Shown: piece after piece, positions 42,348 through 50,168 of the stretch
How the letters are laid out: each line of letters opens with the position of its first letter
Numbering within the stretch: the stretch's first letter is position 1
DNA from: JAPPOI01 sp028818055
GTDB taxonomy: Bacteria; Pseudomonadota; Alphaproteobacteria; Rhodobacterales; Rhodobacteraceae
Direction: 5' to 3'
Assembly (NCBI GenBank): GCA_965267405.1
Contig: OZ253954.1
Location: 1,240,001-1,304,000, forward strand
Length of the DNA: 64,000 nucleotides
Notes under the pieces: generated by a model
The model's database searches: none
The model's input: only the letters and a program-made list of their open reading frames with translations
Told to the model about the DNA's origin: nothing
Translations under genes and position numbers: made by a program

Positions 42348-43526
42348 ATGGAGATGCGTTCCAGCGACGGCAAAACACGCAGCGTAGTCAGCGATCAGCA
42401 GGGAGCTGGATGGGATTATTCCATCACCCGCCATCCGTATCACGAACACGAACGCCCCAAAGGCGCGCATTACTGCGTGTACAACCGTCGGCTGATGGCG
42501 ATTTGGTTCGATGATCAACCTGTCGAAGACGGGTATTGGCTTTTGCGCCGCAAGGCAGCGGTGTTGCACACCGGCGAATACGTACTTGAGTTTCGCGGCC
42601 CCGACGCTGAAGCACTGCTGGACAAGCTATTCACCAAAGACATCACGAAAGTAAAAGTTGGCCGGTGTGGCTATGGGTTGGCGTGCTACGAAGACGGCGG
42701 GCTGCTTGTCGACGGCATCTTGCTACGATTGGCGGAAGATCGTTTTTGGTACGCACAAGCCGACGGTGATTTCTACAGTTGGGCCCGGGCGCATGCGGCC
42801 GGAATGGACGTCTCCATCACCGACCCAGACGTCTTCGTCAGCCAAGTCCAGGGGCCGAATTCGCTGAAGATCCTTGAAGCTGCTGCAGGCGGATTGCCTG
42901 AGAAGTTTTCCTACTTTGCATGCACTAAAGTCGACTTGGGCGGACAAGAGGTCGTCATAACCCGCACCGGATATACCAACGAGCTTGGATGGGAGTTCTA
43001 CACCGAACCCCACCATGACGCTGATGCGCTTTGGGCGCATTTGCAAAAAGCGGGAACGGAATTCGGCATAGAGCTCTTTGGTCTGGATTCCATGAACATC
43101 CGTCGCATCGAAGCCGGGATCCTGAATGCGGGATCGGACTTCAACGCAGAAACGACCCCTTATGCAGCAGGTTTGGGCCGGTTCGTTGATGAAGACAAGG
43201 GCGATTTCATTGGTAAGTCAGCACTGGCCACAGCCGACCGAGGAAGACGCTCGCACGGGATCAAATGTCCACAGGGTGAGCCATTGATCTCGGGCGAAGT
43301 CTTTGTGGATGGGACAAACGTTGGCACGGTCACAGCGGGCGCCATATCGCCTTATCTGGAATGCGGCGTGGGCATCGCTTTGATGACCACTTCTGACTTT
43401 GGGCCTGGCACGTCCATAGAAGTCCGGTGCAAGGACGGTTCTTGCCAATCAGCTGAGCTGGTCGAGATGCCGATGTACGACCAAGCTTGCGAAATACCTC
43501 GCGGTAAGCTGGTGGACATACCTTAA
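42348..43526 (+). CDS. GcvT-fold aminomethyltransferase-like protein
   Basis: The 392-aa product has the folate-binding barrel and C-terminal barrel of glycine-cleavage T proteins. VSQVQGPNSLKILEAAA, ITRTGYTNELGWEFYTEP and DSMNIRRIEAGILNAGSDF match GcvT/DMSP-demethylase/sarcosine-oxidase relatives. No gcvH or gcvP is nearby, so it is probably a tetrahydrofolate-dependent demethylase of some methylated amine or sulfonium compound. The N-terminus is not that of characterised DmdA. A second ATG at 42354 has better spacing to GGGGG and may be the real start. Confidence 0.8.
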   Translation: MEMRSSDGKTRSVVSDQQGAGWDYSITRHPYHEHERPKGAHYCVYNRRLMAIWFDDQPVEDGYWLLRRKAAVLHTGEYVLEFRGPDAEALLDKLFTKDITKVKVGRCGYGLACYEDGGLLVDGILLRLAEDRFWYAQADGDFYSWARAHAAGMDVSITDPDVFVSQVQGPNSLKILEAAAGGLPEKFSYFACTKVDLGGQEVVITRTGYTNELGWEFYTEPHHDADALWAHLQKAGTEFGIELFGLDSMNIRRIEAGILNAGSDFNAETTPYAAGLGRFVDEDKGDFIGKSALATADRGRRSHGIKCPQGEPLISGEVFVDGTNVGTVTAGAISPYLECGVGIALMTTSDFGPGTSIEVRCKDGSCQSAELVEMPMYDQACEIPRGKLVDIP

Positions 43527-43606
43527 TCAGGGGGAACGCGGGCAGGTTCTGAACAAAACTCCGATACGTGCAGTTAGGGTGAATTTGAGCGCAGATGCGC
43601 ACGGAC

Positions 43607-43634
43607 CTGACAACGGGAGAAATTCGCGTATACT
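43607..43634 (+). promoter_or_regulatory. strong sigma-70 promoter before the small membrane protein
   Basis: CTGACA (43607-43612), a 16-nt spacer and TATACT (43629-43634) each match consensus at five of six positions. Transcription would start near 43641, about 23 nt before the proposed CTG start. Confidence 0.65.
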
Positions 43635-43663
43635 TACCTTATTGAACGGAGTGAGGCGGTGAT

Positions 43664-44017
43664 CTGACCAATCAACTCCATACCAAAAGTCACGAATCCG
43701 GACTGCTCACGCTTGCGTGGATTGTATGCGTTGCAGTGGGCATATTCATGGCTGTTCCCCATGCACCACATCTACACGCGACAGGCGAAGAGACAGGTGT
43801 TCAGACAAACAGATTGGCTGACGATCACACAAAATTCCCAGATAACGCAGAATATTGCCATGGCGGGCCTGTGTGCCACACAACAGGTCTCGCACTTACA
43901 GTATCAGTGACAGCAACTGCTCATTATCCACCGGCACACTTTCTGCAGGTCGTTGGTGGGTTTTCTGATCTCGACAATCCCGAATTCGATCCACCGCCTC
44001 CACGCACCTTTTTGTGA
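43664..44017 (+). CDS. small membrane-anchored His/Cys protein, possible CTG start
   Basis: The frame is open from 43655 to the TGA at 44015-44017. Read from CTG 43664 (GAGG 7 nt upstream), it gives 117 aa. It has one signal-anchor helix (GLLTLAWIVCVAVGIFMAV), a His-rich stretch PHAPHLHATG, CHGGPVCHTTG, a second hydrophobic part and a proline tail DPPPPRTF. The layout resembles small secreted metal-related proteins. There is no ATG before the helix; GTG 43736 or ATG 43748 would start inside it. The cytochrome gene follows by 37 bp. No function is assigned. Confidence 0.55.
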   Translation: MTNQLHTKSHESGLLTLAWIVCVAVGIFMAVPHAPHLHATGEETGVQTNRLADDHTKFPDNAEYCHGGPVCHTTGLALTVSVTATAHYPPAHFLQVVGGFSDLDNPEFDPPPPRTFL

Positions 44018-44054
44018 AAAGCCGAAAGCAACTTTCACAAAAAGGGACAAATCA

Positions 44055-44639
44055 ATGAGTACCAAAGAACTGTACACCGCAGCGGCGTTTACCGTTGCAC
44101 TGTTTCTGGGCGCCTCGGTCGTGCTGGCGGCTGGAGCCCACTCTGGCGGGCACGAGGATGACGATGACCATTCGACGGACGACATGCTGGAGGGGATGCG
44201 AGAGCTTCACGCCGATCACGACCACGGGCACGACTTTGCCGCGATGGATCATATTTCAGAAGATGACATGCACCGAACCCTGGATTTTCTGGTGGATGTT
44301 GGTCTTGTCGTACCGAACATGGACAGCCAACGCGGCGCTGAGCTGTTTTTTGAGAAGGGATGCATCGTGTGTCACGTGGTTAATGGGGTCGGTGGAGAAA
44401 TTGGTCCGTCTTTCAATGCAGCCGACATGCCGCATCCCATGAATGCCTTCGAGTTTGCTGCGCGCATGTGGCGCGGAGCTCCTGCAATGGTCGCCATGCA
44501 AGAGGATTTGTTTGGTGAGATGATCCAACTCGATGGACAGCAGCTCGCTGATATTGTTGCCTTTGTGCACGATGAAGGTGCCCAGTCCGAGGTATCAGCG
44601 GATCAAATCCCAGCCAATTTTCGAGATTTGATTCCGTGA
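44055..44639 (+). CDS. monoheme c-type cytochrome with His/Asp-rich N-terminal region
   Basis: A 194-aa secreted protein. It has a signal peptide (ELYTAAAFTVALFLGASVVL AAGA), then an acidic His-rich region (HSGGHEDDDDHSTDD, HADHDHGHDF), then a cytochrome c fold with heme motif CIVCH and a likely Met axial ligand in NAADMPHPMNAFEF. ATG 44055 follows AAAGGGA; a longer frame starts without support. The His-rich part could bind copper or zinc. It lies directly behind the small His/Cys protein, and both may belong to one metal- or redox-related unit. Confidence 0.82.
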   Translation: MSTKELYTAAAFTVALFLGASVVLAAGAHSGGHEDDDDHSTDDMLEGMRELHADHDHGHDFAAMDHISEDDMHRTLDFLVDVGLVVPNMDSQRGAELFFEKGCIVCHVVNGVGGEIGPSFNAADMPHPMNAFEFAARMWRGAPAMVAMQEDLFGEMIQLDGQQLADIVAFVHDEGAQSEVSADQIPANFRDLIP

Positions 44640-44668
44640 AAACACTAGCGCTGAAATGAGCCATCTAA

Positions 44669-44690
44669 CCGGACCGCGTAAGCGGTCCGG
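44669..44690 (+). terminator. hairpin after the cytochrome gene
   Basis: A perfect 9-bp stem CCGGACCGC/GCGGTCCGG with a GTAA loop lies 30 bp after the stop. There is no T-tract on either strand, so it may act in mRNA stability or Rho-assisted termination. Confidence 0.5.
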
Positions 44691-44798
44691 TACACCACAG
44701 ATAACATGCGCCGAGGAAACGGAGACAACTCCGCCCGATAGCCAATGGGCCAACAAGCTCACTGTTGCGTTTGACATAATACAGGAGAAGGCGCCTGT

Positions 44799-44873
44799 TG
44801 GCTGGGGTGGTAGGATTCGAACCTACGATACACGGTACCAAAAACCGCTGCCTTACCACTTGGCTACACCCCA
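44799..44873 (-). tRNA. tRNA-Gln (anticodon TTG)
   Basis: The minus strand folds as a 75-nt cloverleaf including an encoded CCA. The acceptor stem is TGGGGTG/CACCCCA, with a D-arm GCCAAGTGGTAAGGC. The anticodon arm GCGGT-TTTTGGT-ACCGT reads TTG. The T-arm is GTAGG-TTCGAAT-CCTAC, with discriminator G. It lies between the cytochrome gene and the capsule export genes. Confidence 0.95.
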
Positions 44874-44948
44874 GCAGGCTGGCGTTACTTACGCGGAGCC
44901 GCGGCTTGGTTCAAGCCCCGATGCAGCTAAAATTCTCTACCCAATTCT

Positions 44949-46595
44949 CTAGTTGGAAACCTGTTCGCGAAGCACGGCAACTGTCAAAGAAACCAGCAGA
45001 TAAAGTGCCGAGAAAATCAACAGAGTGATGAGCGTGTTTTCGAACACTTTCGGGTAGGTTGGTACGTCCGGCGGGATGGGGGCGACGCCCAGCGACAAAA
45101 AACGTACCTGGCGCATCGCTTCTATGCGAGCCGTCTCCATTTGCTGCAACGATTCTTGCATGATCATCGTGCGCGTCTCTAGATCGACCTCGGCCATACG
45201 CAACTGCGCGGAGATCGATGCAAGCGATCCTTGGGCGTTGGTTTCGGTTGTCATTTGAAGACGCAAATCAGCGATCAGCTGTTCCAGGCGACGAATATCG
45301 CCTTCAACGCCGGCGACACGCGCCTGATTGGGTCGTGCGTTATCCAACAGTTGCTGCAACTGAAGACGTTTTTCGGCAAGTTGGACTTCGAAATTCGAGA
45401 TCTGGCCCATCAGAGAGCTGGTCTCGGATGCAGGGTCCAGTACGCCAAGCTGTTCCTGTAAGTTTAGTACGCGTTGCTGCGCATCCACCATCTTTTGCTC
45501 GGCCTCGGAAAAGCTTTCCAGCGACCCACGCATCTGGTCGGCACGCTTGCGTTCAGTCACCTGATCGACGCGGTCTTCGGCGTAACCGATCAATGCCTCG
45601 GAAAAAACACGCGACATATCCGGCGACAGGGCCGAAACCTCCATTCGCAGCACGCCTTCGGTTGGGTCATACCCAACCTGCACATTGTCTTGATAATGCT
45701 TGTAAACGTCCTCGTTCGAGGCATCCATCGGCAGTCGCTGGATGCCATCAATGTCGCCAGCGCTAAAATGTGCGCGGTACCCGTGGTCTCCGTCCAACAA
45801 GCCCAAGGCTTCGCGAGAGGTCAGGAAGTCCTGAACCATGATGCTGTCTTGGCTGGTCGCCATGGCGGTGCCGCCCAACAAACCACCGCTTGCCGCGGTG
45901 GACTCGGCTTGCTGCACAATGAACTCAGATTTTGTTGCATAGCTTGGCGTCGCCACGAACGCGAAATACATCCATGCCAAGAACGTGGGCAGGAAAACGA
46001 ACGCGGTCAGACGTCCGAAAAGGAACAGAAGGTTCCTGCGGCGTCGACGCACGATATCGCGCTGAATCCGCTCCATCTCGCTGGTGATGAAGGGTTGATC
46101 GGGTCGATGCTCGCCCGGAAGCTGAACTTTTTCAGTTTCGATTTTCTGAGGCAGCTGAGTTTTCTGCGTGCCCTGAGAAGGTTTTGATGACGGTTTTGCC
46201 GCCTGAGACTGGCTTTGTGTTTGGCGTTGCGGCTGTTCCGCAGGTTCTTTGGCAGCAACAAGCTCAATCATATTGGCACGATCAAAGGGATCGATACCCT
46301 TGGCGCGCAACAGACGCACCGCATCAAAGTCTGAACTTGGTTTTAGCCCATGCTTTTGTGCCAGGCGACGGGCCATCCGAAGCTGACGGCCAGTTAACCC
46401 TTCACGCCGAACCTCGGCAATACCTTCTTCGCGTGCAGCGTTTTCGGCCTCTGCCTTGGCAGACCCCGGGAATGCCATATCGCCAAACCCGTCCTCAGCC
46501 CCGATCGGAAGCTCGGTCGATTGCGACCTTTGCGTTGGCTGCGCCGACGAGTTCCGCCGGATGCGGAACTTACGCGCTTTGGGTTTCGTAGTCAT
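44949..46595 (-). CDS. kpsE: capsule polysaccharide export inner-membrane protein (KpsE-like)
   Basis: A 548-aa polysaccharide co-polymerase/export protein. It has a long cytoplasmic, Gln/Pro-rich N-terminal region (about 1-190), one transmembrane helix (NLLFLFGRLTAFVFLPTFLA), a periplasmic part with ATPSYATKSEFIVQQAEST, long coiled coil (about 340-480), and a second helix near the C-terminus after PPDVPTYPKVFENTL. This is the KpsE/CtrB topology. Its start lies 26 bp inside kpsT. Group 2 capsule export needs KpsM, KpsT, KpsE and KpsD; only T and E are here. Confidence 0.88.
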   Translation of the reverse strand: MTTKPKARKFRIRRNSSAQPTQRSQSTELPIGAEDGFGDMAFPGSAKAEAENAAREEGIAEVRREGLTGRQLRMARRLAQKHGLKPSSDFDAVRLLRAKGIDPFDRANMIELVAAKEPAEQPQRQTQSQSQAAKPSSKPSQGTQKTQLPQKIETEKVQLPGEHRPDQPFITSEMERIQRDIVRRRRRNLLFLFGRLTAFVFLPTFLAWMYFAFVATPSYATKSEFIVQQAESTAASGGLLGGTAMATSQDSIMVQDFLTSREALGLLDGDHGYRAHFSAGDIDGIQRLPMDASNEDVYKHYQDNVQVGYDPTEGVLRMEVSALSPDMSRVFSEALIGYAEDRVDQVTERKRADQMRGSLESFSEAEQKMVDAQQRVLNLQEQLGVLDPASETSSLMGQISNFEVQLAEKRLQLQQLLDNARPNQARVAGVEGDIRRLEQLIADLRLQMTTETNAQGSLASISAQLRMAEVDLETRTMIMQESLQQMETARIEAMRQVRFLSLGVAPIPPDVPTYPKVFENTLITLLIFSALYLLVSLTVAVLREQVSN

Positions 46596-47232
46596 ATAAC
46601 TCTTTCGCCTCTTCGAGCGTCTCGAACATGTGCAGCTGGCCGTTCCGAAGAACGGCGGCTGACTTGCAAAACTTTTCCAGTGTGCTGGCTTGATGCGACA
46701 CGATCACTACGGTCGCGGTCTTCAGCCGTTCAGCCAGGATCTGACCGGCCCGTTTGTTGAACTCGACATCGGTTGTTGACGGCATGCCTTCATCGATCAG
46801 GTAGATATCGAAATCCAAAGCAAGCAGTAGCGAGAAACTGAAGCGTGCGCGCATCCCTGCCGAATATGTGCCAACGGGCATATCGAAATATTCTTCCAAC
46901 CCGCAAACCCATCGGCAAAATGCTTCCAGATAGTCTGGGTCCTTGCCGTAAAGGCGGGCAATGAAGCGGCAGTTTTCCATCGCGGACAGACGTGTCGATA
47001 CACCGCCCATAAACCCCAAAGGAAAGGAAATTCGTGATCTGCGGATGATCTGGCCTTCGTCCGGCTTTTCGAGCCCGGACATCATGTTTACGAGCGTTGT
47101 CTTCCCGGTTCCGTTGGGCGCAAGAATGCCAAGCGAGCTTCCAAGCTCCACACGAAAAGAGGCGCGATCAAGGATAACCTTGCGCCTCTGCCCCGTCCAA
47201 AAGGACTTGCTGACGTCCTTGAACTCGATCAT
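46570..47232 (-). CDS. kpsT: capsule polysaccharide ABC transporter ATP-binding protein (KpsT-like)
   Basis: A 220-aa ATPase of the KpsT/Wzt-short type that drives export of lipid-linked capsule. Walker A APNGTGKTTL, then KPDEGQIIRRSRISFPLGFMGG, a KpsT block. VGTYSAGMRARFSFSLLLAL is the divergent signature, DIYLIDEGMPSTTD is Walker B, and VSHQAS is the H-loop. The ATG overlaps the stop of a small upstream frame (ATGA), and the gene overlaps kpsE by 26 bp. The permease partner KpsM is not in the window. Confidence 0.9.
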   Translation of the reverse strand: MIEFKDVSKSFWTGQRRKVILDRASFRVELGSSLGILAPNGTGKTTLVNMMSGLEKPDEGQIIRRSRISFPLGFMGGVSTRLSAMENCRFIARLYGKDPDYLEAFCRWVCGLEEYFDMPVGTYSAGMRARFSFSLLLALDFDIYLIDEGMPSTTDVEFNKRAGQILAERLKTATVVIVSHQASTLEKFCKSAAVLRNGQLHMFETLEEAKELYDYETQSA

Positions 47233-47390
47233 GCGATCACTCGCGATTGCCCCAATAGCGCCGACATTCTTTTATCGGCTGGTTCGACCTTACACAGGCC
47301 TTTGGCAAGATTATGGCCGATCCGATAGGCCCGAGGCAATCCGGAAGCGCGAATCTGCCGAAGTATTATTGCGATTTTGGCGCGAAACAG
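47229..47390 (-). CDS. possible small basic protein coupled to kpsT
   Basis: An open frame of 53 codons fills the gap between nhaA and kpsT, and its TGA overlaps the kpsT ATG. Read from CTG 47390 it gives LFRAKIAIILRQIRASGLPR, AYRIGHNLAKGLCKVEPADK and RMSALLGQSRVIA, a protein-like, basic sequence. Other start options are TTG 47339 and a late ATG. No ribosome binding site is clear. It could be a small gene, a remnant, or a chance frame. Confidence 0.3.
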   Translation of the reverse strand: MFRAKIAIILRQIRASGLPRAYRIGHNLAKGLCKVEPADKRMSALLGQSRVIA

Positions 47391-47391
47391 C

Positions 47392-48657
47392 TTAGTTTGG
47401 CTGCTTTTCGACCCGTGTCACGATGCCAGCGACGATCGAGATCACTGCAGCAAAGAAACTGAGTAGTGCACCCATCTTCGCAGCATCCTGAACCGGACCA
47501 GGTTCAAACGCGACAGTTGCGATGAACAAAGACACGGTAAAGCCAATAGCTGCGACACATCCTATGACGAACAGATCGATGGTTCGCATGCCTGCGGGCA
47601 GGCCCAGTTTCATTGGTCCTGCGGCGAACCAGCCGAACAGTAAAACGCCTATCGGCTTACCGATGATCAATCCGGCCAAGACAAGCCAGGTGGGTTCGGC
47701 AATCGCCGAAAACTCGACACCAGCGTTCAGCAGTCCAAAGAAGAACAGGATCACCTCAACTGGGTGTTTCAGAATATGTTCGCAGTGGTTCAGCAGATCG
47801 GTCAGATACTGCTCGGCTTCGCTGAAGATACCGAATGCGCGATCCGCATGCGGGATGGTTGGTACGATCGGCAGCAATCCGAGTGCGGGGTGCAAGCCGC
47901 TTTCCTGAAAGCCATACCAGCTCAGGCAGGCGGCGATCAGGTAGGGCCAGAACCCCAGCTTTTCACGCACCCAAGTCGAACGGCGGCGCAATTGGTCGCC
48001 GCGGTCCAGTCGGCGCGGCAGCCAGTTGAAGAAGACATACACACCAACGGCAGCGAACAGCGAAAGCAGTAGCCAGACCGGCGCCAGGTTCCCGGCCGGA
48101 TAAAAGACCGCCAGAATGATCAGGCCCGCAGCGTCATCGGCGATGGCCAGAAGCAGCAGGAACCGGACCGCCGGGTGACCGGCACCGAAAACAATCCGCC
48201 CCACCAGATAACTGAATGCGATGTCGGTAGCGGTAGGAATGGCCCAGCCGTTGGCAACGGCGTCGTACACATCCGAGCCAAGGAACGCAGCCAAGCCCAG
48301 GTAAACAGCGATCGGACCGAACATGCCGCCGGCAGTCGCAAACAAAGGTGTCGCCGCCTTGCGGCCCCGAAGCGAGCCATTCTTCAAAATGATGGCTTCC
48401 CAGACTTCCTTGGCTGCAATCGCAAAGAAGAACGCCATCAAGACGTCGTTGACAAGATAGTGAAGGGTCAATGAACGATATTCGACATTTCCAGCGGCGT
48501 CGTAATGCGGATGACCGACGATGGATTTGTGGATCAGTTCGAATTCGACGAAGTGGTGATAAGAGGTCGCGTCGATGTTCGCCCAAACCAGCGCAATCAA
48601 CGCACCCACGATCAACAGGATTGAGTAGTTGGTTACGAAATCCCAGACGCGATACAT
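47392..48657 (-). CDS. nhaA: Na+/H+ antiporter NhaA
   Basis: A 421-aa inner-membrane antiporter with about twelve helices. The essential aspartate pair is in FLLLLAIADDAAGLIILAVFYP. Also present are VFFFAIAAKEVWEAI-like loop residues (FFFAIAAKEVWEA) and the C-terminal GKPIGVLLFGWFA. ATG 48657 has GGAGG at 6 nt; the first ATG (48663) directly abuts that element and is unlikely. It exchanges protons for sodium, apt for a marine lifestyle. It is preceded by the permease gene 67 bp away on the same strand. Confidence 0.9.
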   Translation of the reverse strand: MYRVWDFVTNYSILLIVGALIALVWANIDATSYHHFVEFELIHKSIVGHPHYDAAGNVEYRSLTLHYLVNDVLMAFFFAIAAKEVWEAIILKNGSLRGRKAATPLFATAGGMFGPIAVYLGLAAFLGSDVYDAVANGWAIPTATDIAFSYLVGRIVFGAGHPAVRFLLLLAIADDAAGLIILAVFYPAGNLAPVWLLLSLFAAVGVYVFFNWLPRRLDRGDQLRRRSTWVREKLGFWPYLIAACLSWYGFQESGLHPALGLLPIVPTIPHADRAFGIFSEAEQYLTDLLNHCEHILKHPVEVILFFFGLLNAGVEFSAIAEPTWLVLAGLIIGKPIGVLLFGWFAAGPMKLGLPAGMRTIDLFVIGCVAAIGFTVSLFIATVAFEPGPVQDAAKMGALLSFFAAVISIVAGIVTRVEKQPN

Positions 48658-48724
48658 TGCCATCCTCCGTCAAATGTTACGGGAGTAGACCAGCTTACAT
48701 CGCGAGGGGCAAGGTGGCTCTGGC

Positions 48725-49750
48725 TTACATGGCAAGGAAAGCCCAGGCCAATCCGGCCAAAAGCGATCCCACTAGTGCAATTCCAAGGTATGCGAAGAAT
48801 ACGCGGGGCTTTACCAGCGCCCAAACCGCAACGGCGGCGGGAATACAGCTAACGCCTCCGGCAAGGACGAACGACATCGCCGCACCGGGCGCCATGCCTT
48901 GCGCCAAGAGTGCATCAACCAAGGGAACTGCGGCGTAGCCATTCAAATAGGCGGGTGCCCCGACAAGCGCGCCCAGGAAAATTGGCGTGAAACCTTCTCC
49001 ACCCAAGAATCCTGCAATCCAGTCAGACGGCACATAGGTCAGCATCAAGGATTCCAGCATGTAGGCCAACATGAGCCACTTGCCGAGGAACAGGGCGTTG
49101 TCGATCACGGTATCTCTGAAAACTATGCGTCGTTCAGGTGTGCTCCAAAACGTCCAGTTGACCTGCCCTTCGAACGGCGAAGGACCGCAGCCGCAGCAGC
49201 CGCCTGACTTCACTTCCTTCAAGGGGTCCGCAAAGACCGCCGACCGGGCGAAAAAGTAGACCGTTGCGCCGCCAAGCAAGCCAATTCCTACGGCCGAAAT
49301 CGTTTTTGCAACCGCAAAGTCCAACCCTAGAGTTCCTGCGGTTATCAAAAACATCGCCGGATCCATCAAAGGCGAGGACAGCCAAAAGGCCATCACGGCA
49401 GACAGAGGTGCTCCGACCGCCAGAAGGGCTGCAATGAATGGGATGACCTCGCAAGAACAAAAGGGAGACAAGCCTCCTAGCAGCGCCGCCATAAAGATCA
49501 TGCGCACTTCCCGGCCTTCGAACGCTTTGGCCAAAATGGCCTCGGCACCGGTTGCCTTCAGATACCCAACCGCAAGCACGGCGAACACGATAAACACACC
49601 GGTTGTCGCCATTGCTTCACCAGCAAAGCGAATAGTTTCAATGGCTTGCCCGCCGTCGAACACAGCGACAATCAGCGGCACCAGAACAACTGCGGCCCAG
49701 GCCTTGTCAAGTTTCCAGGTTGTCGTCGGCGATTGTGAAACTTCAGCCAT
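48725..49750 (-). CDS. permease of the ArsP/DUF318 (UPF0718) family
   Basis: A 341-aa membrane protein with about eight to ten helices. GGLSPFCSCEVIPFIAALLA and FWLSSPLMDPAMFLITAGTLG are the conserved first repeat, and LGALVGAPAYLNGYAAVPLV is the matching second repeat. A cytoplasmic loop carries Cys-Cys-Gly-Cys-Gly, a likely metal or thiol-bound metalloid site. Members export organoarsenicals or other thiol-reactive compounds. Its start shares a base with the arsR-type stop (TAATG), so the two are one operon and metal(loid) export is likely. The ligand is unknown. Confidence 0.85.
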   Translation of the reverse strand: MAEVSQSPTTTWKLDKAWAAVVLVPLIVAVFDGGQAIETIRFAGEAMATTGVFIVFAVLAVGYLKATGAEAILAKAFEGREVRMIFMAALLGGLSPFCSCEVIPFIAALLAVGAPLSAVMAFWLSSPLMDPAMFLITAGTLGLDFAVAKTISAVGIGLLGGATVYFFARSAVFADPLKEVKSGGCCGCGPSPFEGQVNWTFWSTPERRIVFRDTVIDNALFLGKWLMLAYMLESLMLTYVPSDWIAGFLGGEGFTPIFLGALVGAPAYLNGYAAVPLVDALLAQGMAPGAAMSFVLAGGVSCIPAAVAVWALVKPRVFFAYLGIALVGSLLAGLAWAFLAM

Positions 49751-50088
49751 TACTTGTGATCCACGTGCGGGGACGACGCGTCAGCACAGCATTCGTCCAA
49801 TAGAAATTCTGACAGGATTTTCATCTCGTCATACGCGGCACCGACGCAGATGATCTTGCGCCCTTCTTTGGCCTGCCGAACCAAACCGGCGCCGGATAGG
49901 ATTTTCATGTGATGCGTCAGTGTCGAGCCCGTTACGCCCGACCGTTCGCCCAAATCACCAATGGACAACCCATCCGGCCCAGCGCGGACGATGATGCGGA
50001 GAACAGCCAAACGCTGTTCAGAACCAAGTGCGGCAAAGGCCGATGCCTTTTGTGCCAGATCAAGTTCGGTGAGCGACTCGTGTTTCAT
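49750..50088 (-). CDS. ArsR/SmtB-family metalloregulator
   Basis: A 112-aa winged-helix repressor: FAALGSEQRLAVLRIIVRAG, then LSIGDLGERSGVTGSTLTHHMKILSGAGLV as HTH, and a beta wing KEGRKIICVGAAY. The C-terminal Cys-Cys in LLDECCADASSPHVDH may be the sensing site together with nearby His; the canonical ELCVCDL motif of ArsR is absent. The ATG at 50088 has no Shine-Dalgarno and lies directly next to the palindrome that covers its promoter, suggesting a leaderless, tightly repressed message. Confidence 0.87.
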   Translation of the reverse strand: MKHESLTELDLAQKASAFAALGSEQRLAVLRIIVRAGPDGLSIGDLGERSGVTGSTLTHHMKILSGAGLVRQAKEGRKIICVGAAYDEMKILSEFLLDECCADASSPHVDHK

Positions 50089-50089
50089 A

Positions 50090-50124
50090 TTTCGATATTT
50101 CTAGAAATGTCGAAATGATGTCAA
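50090..50124 (-). promoter_or_regulatory. promoter and operator of the ArsR/permease operon
   Basis: On the minus strand a perfect -35 TTGACA (50124-50119) is followed, after about 15-16 nt, by TAGAAAT as the -10. A 26-bp inverted repeat spans 50090-50115: TTTCGATATTTC, TA, GAAATGTCGAAA, 11 of 12 arm positions pairing. It covers the -10 and ends 2 nt before the ATG. Confidence 0.75.
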
Positions 50125-50168
50125 CCCCCGACCTGGACGCCCTTTCATCAAACCGCTAGGCAGTTCGA

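Noticed and set aside
42348..43526. DMSP demethylase DmdA
   Set aside because: GcvT-fold motifs are shared, but the N-terminal sequence differs from the DmdA I remember, so the name was not used.
47233..47391. Truncated kpsM C-terminus
   Set aside because: The 53-residue frame does not resemble the end of ABC-2 type permeases; it is reported only as an uncertain small ORF.
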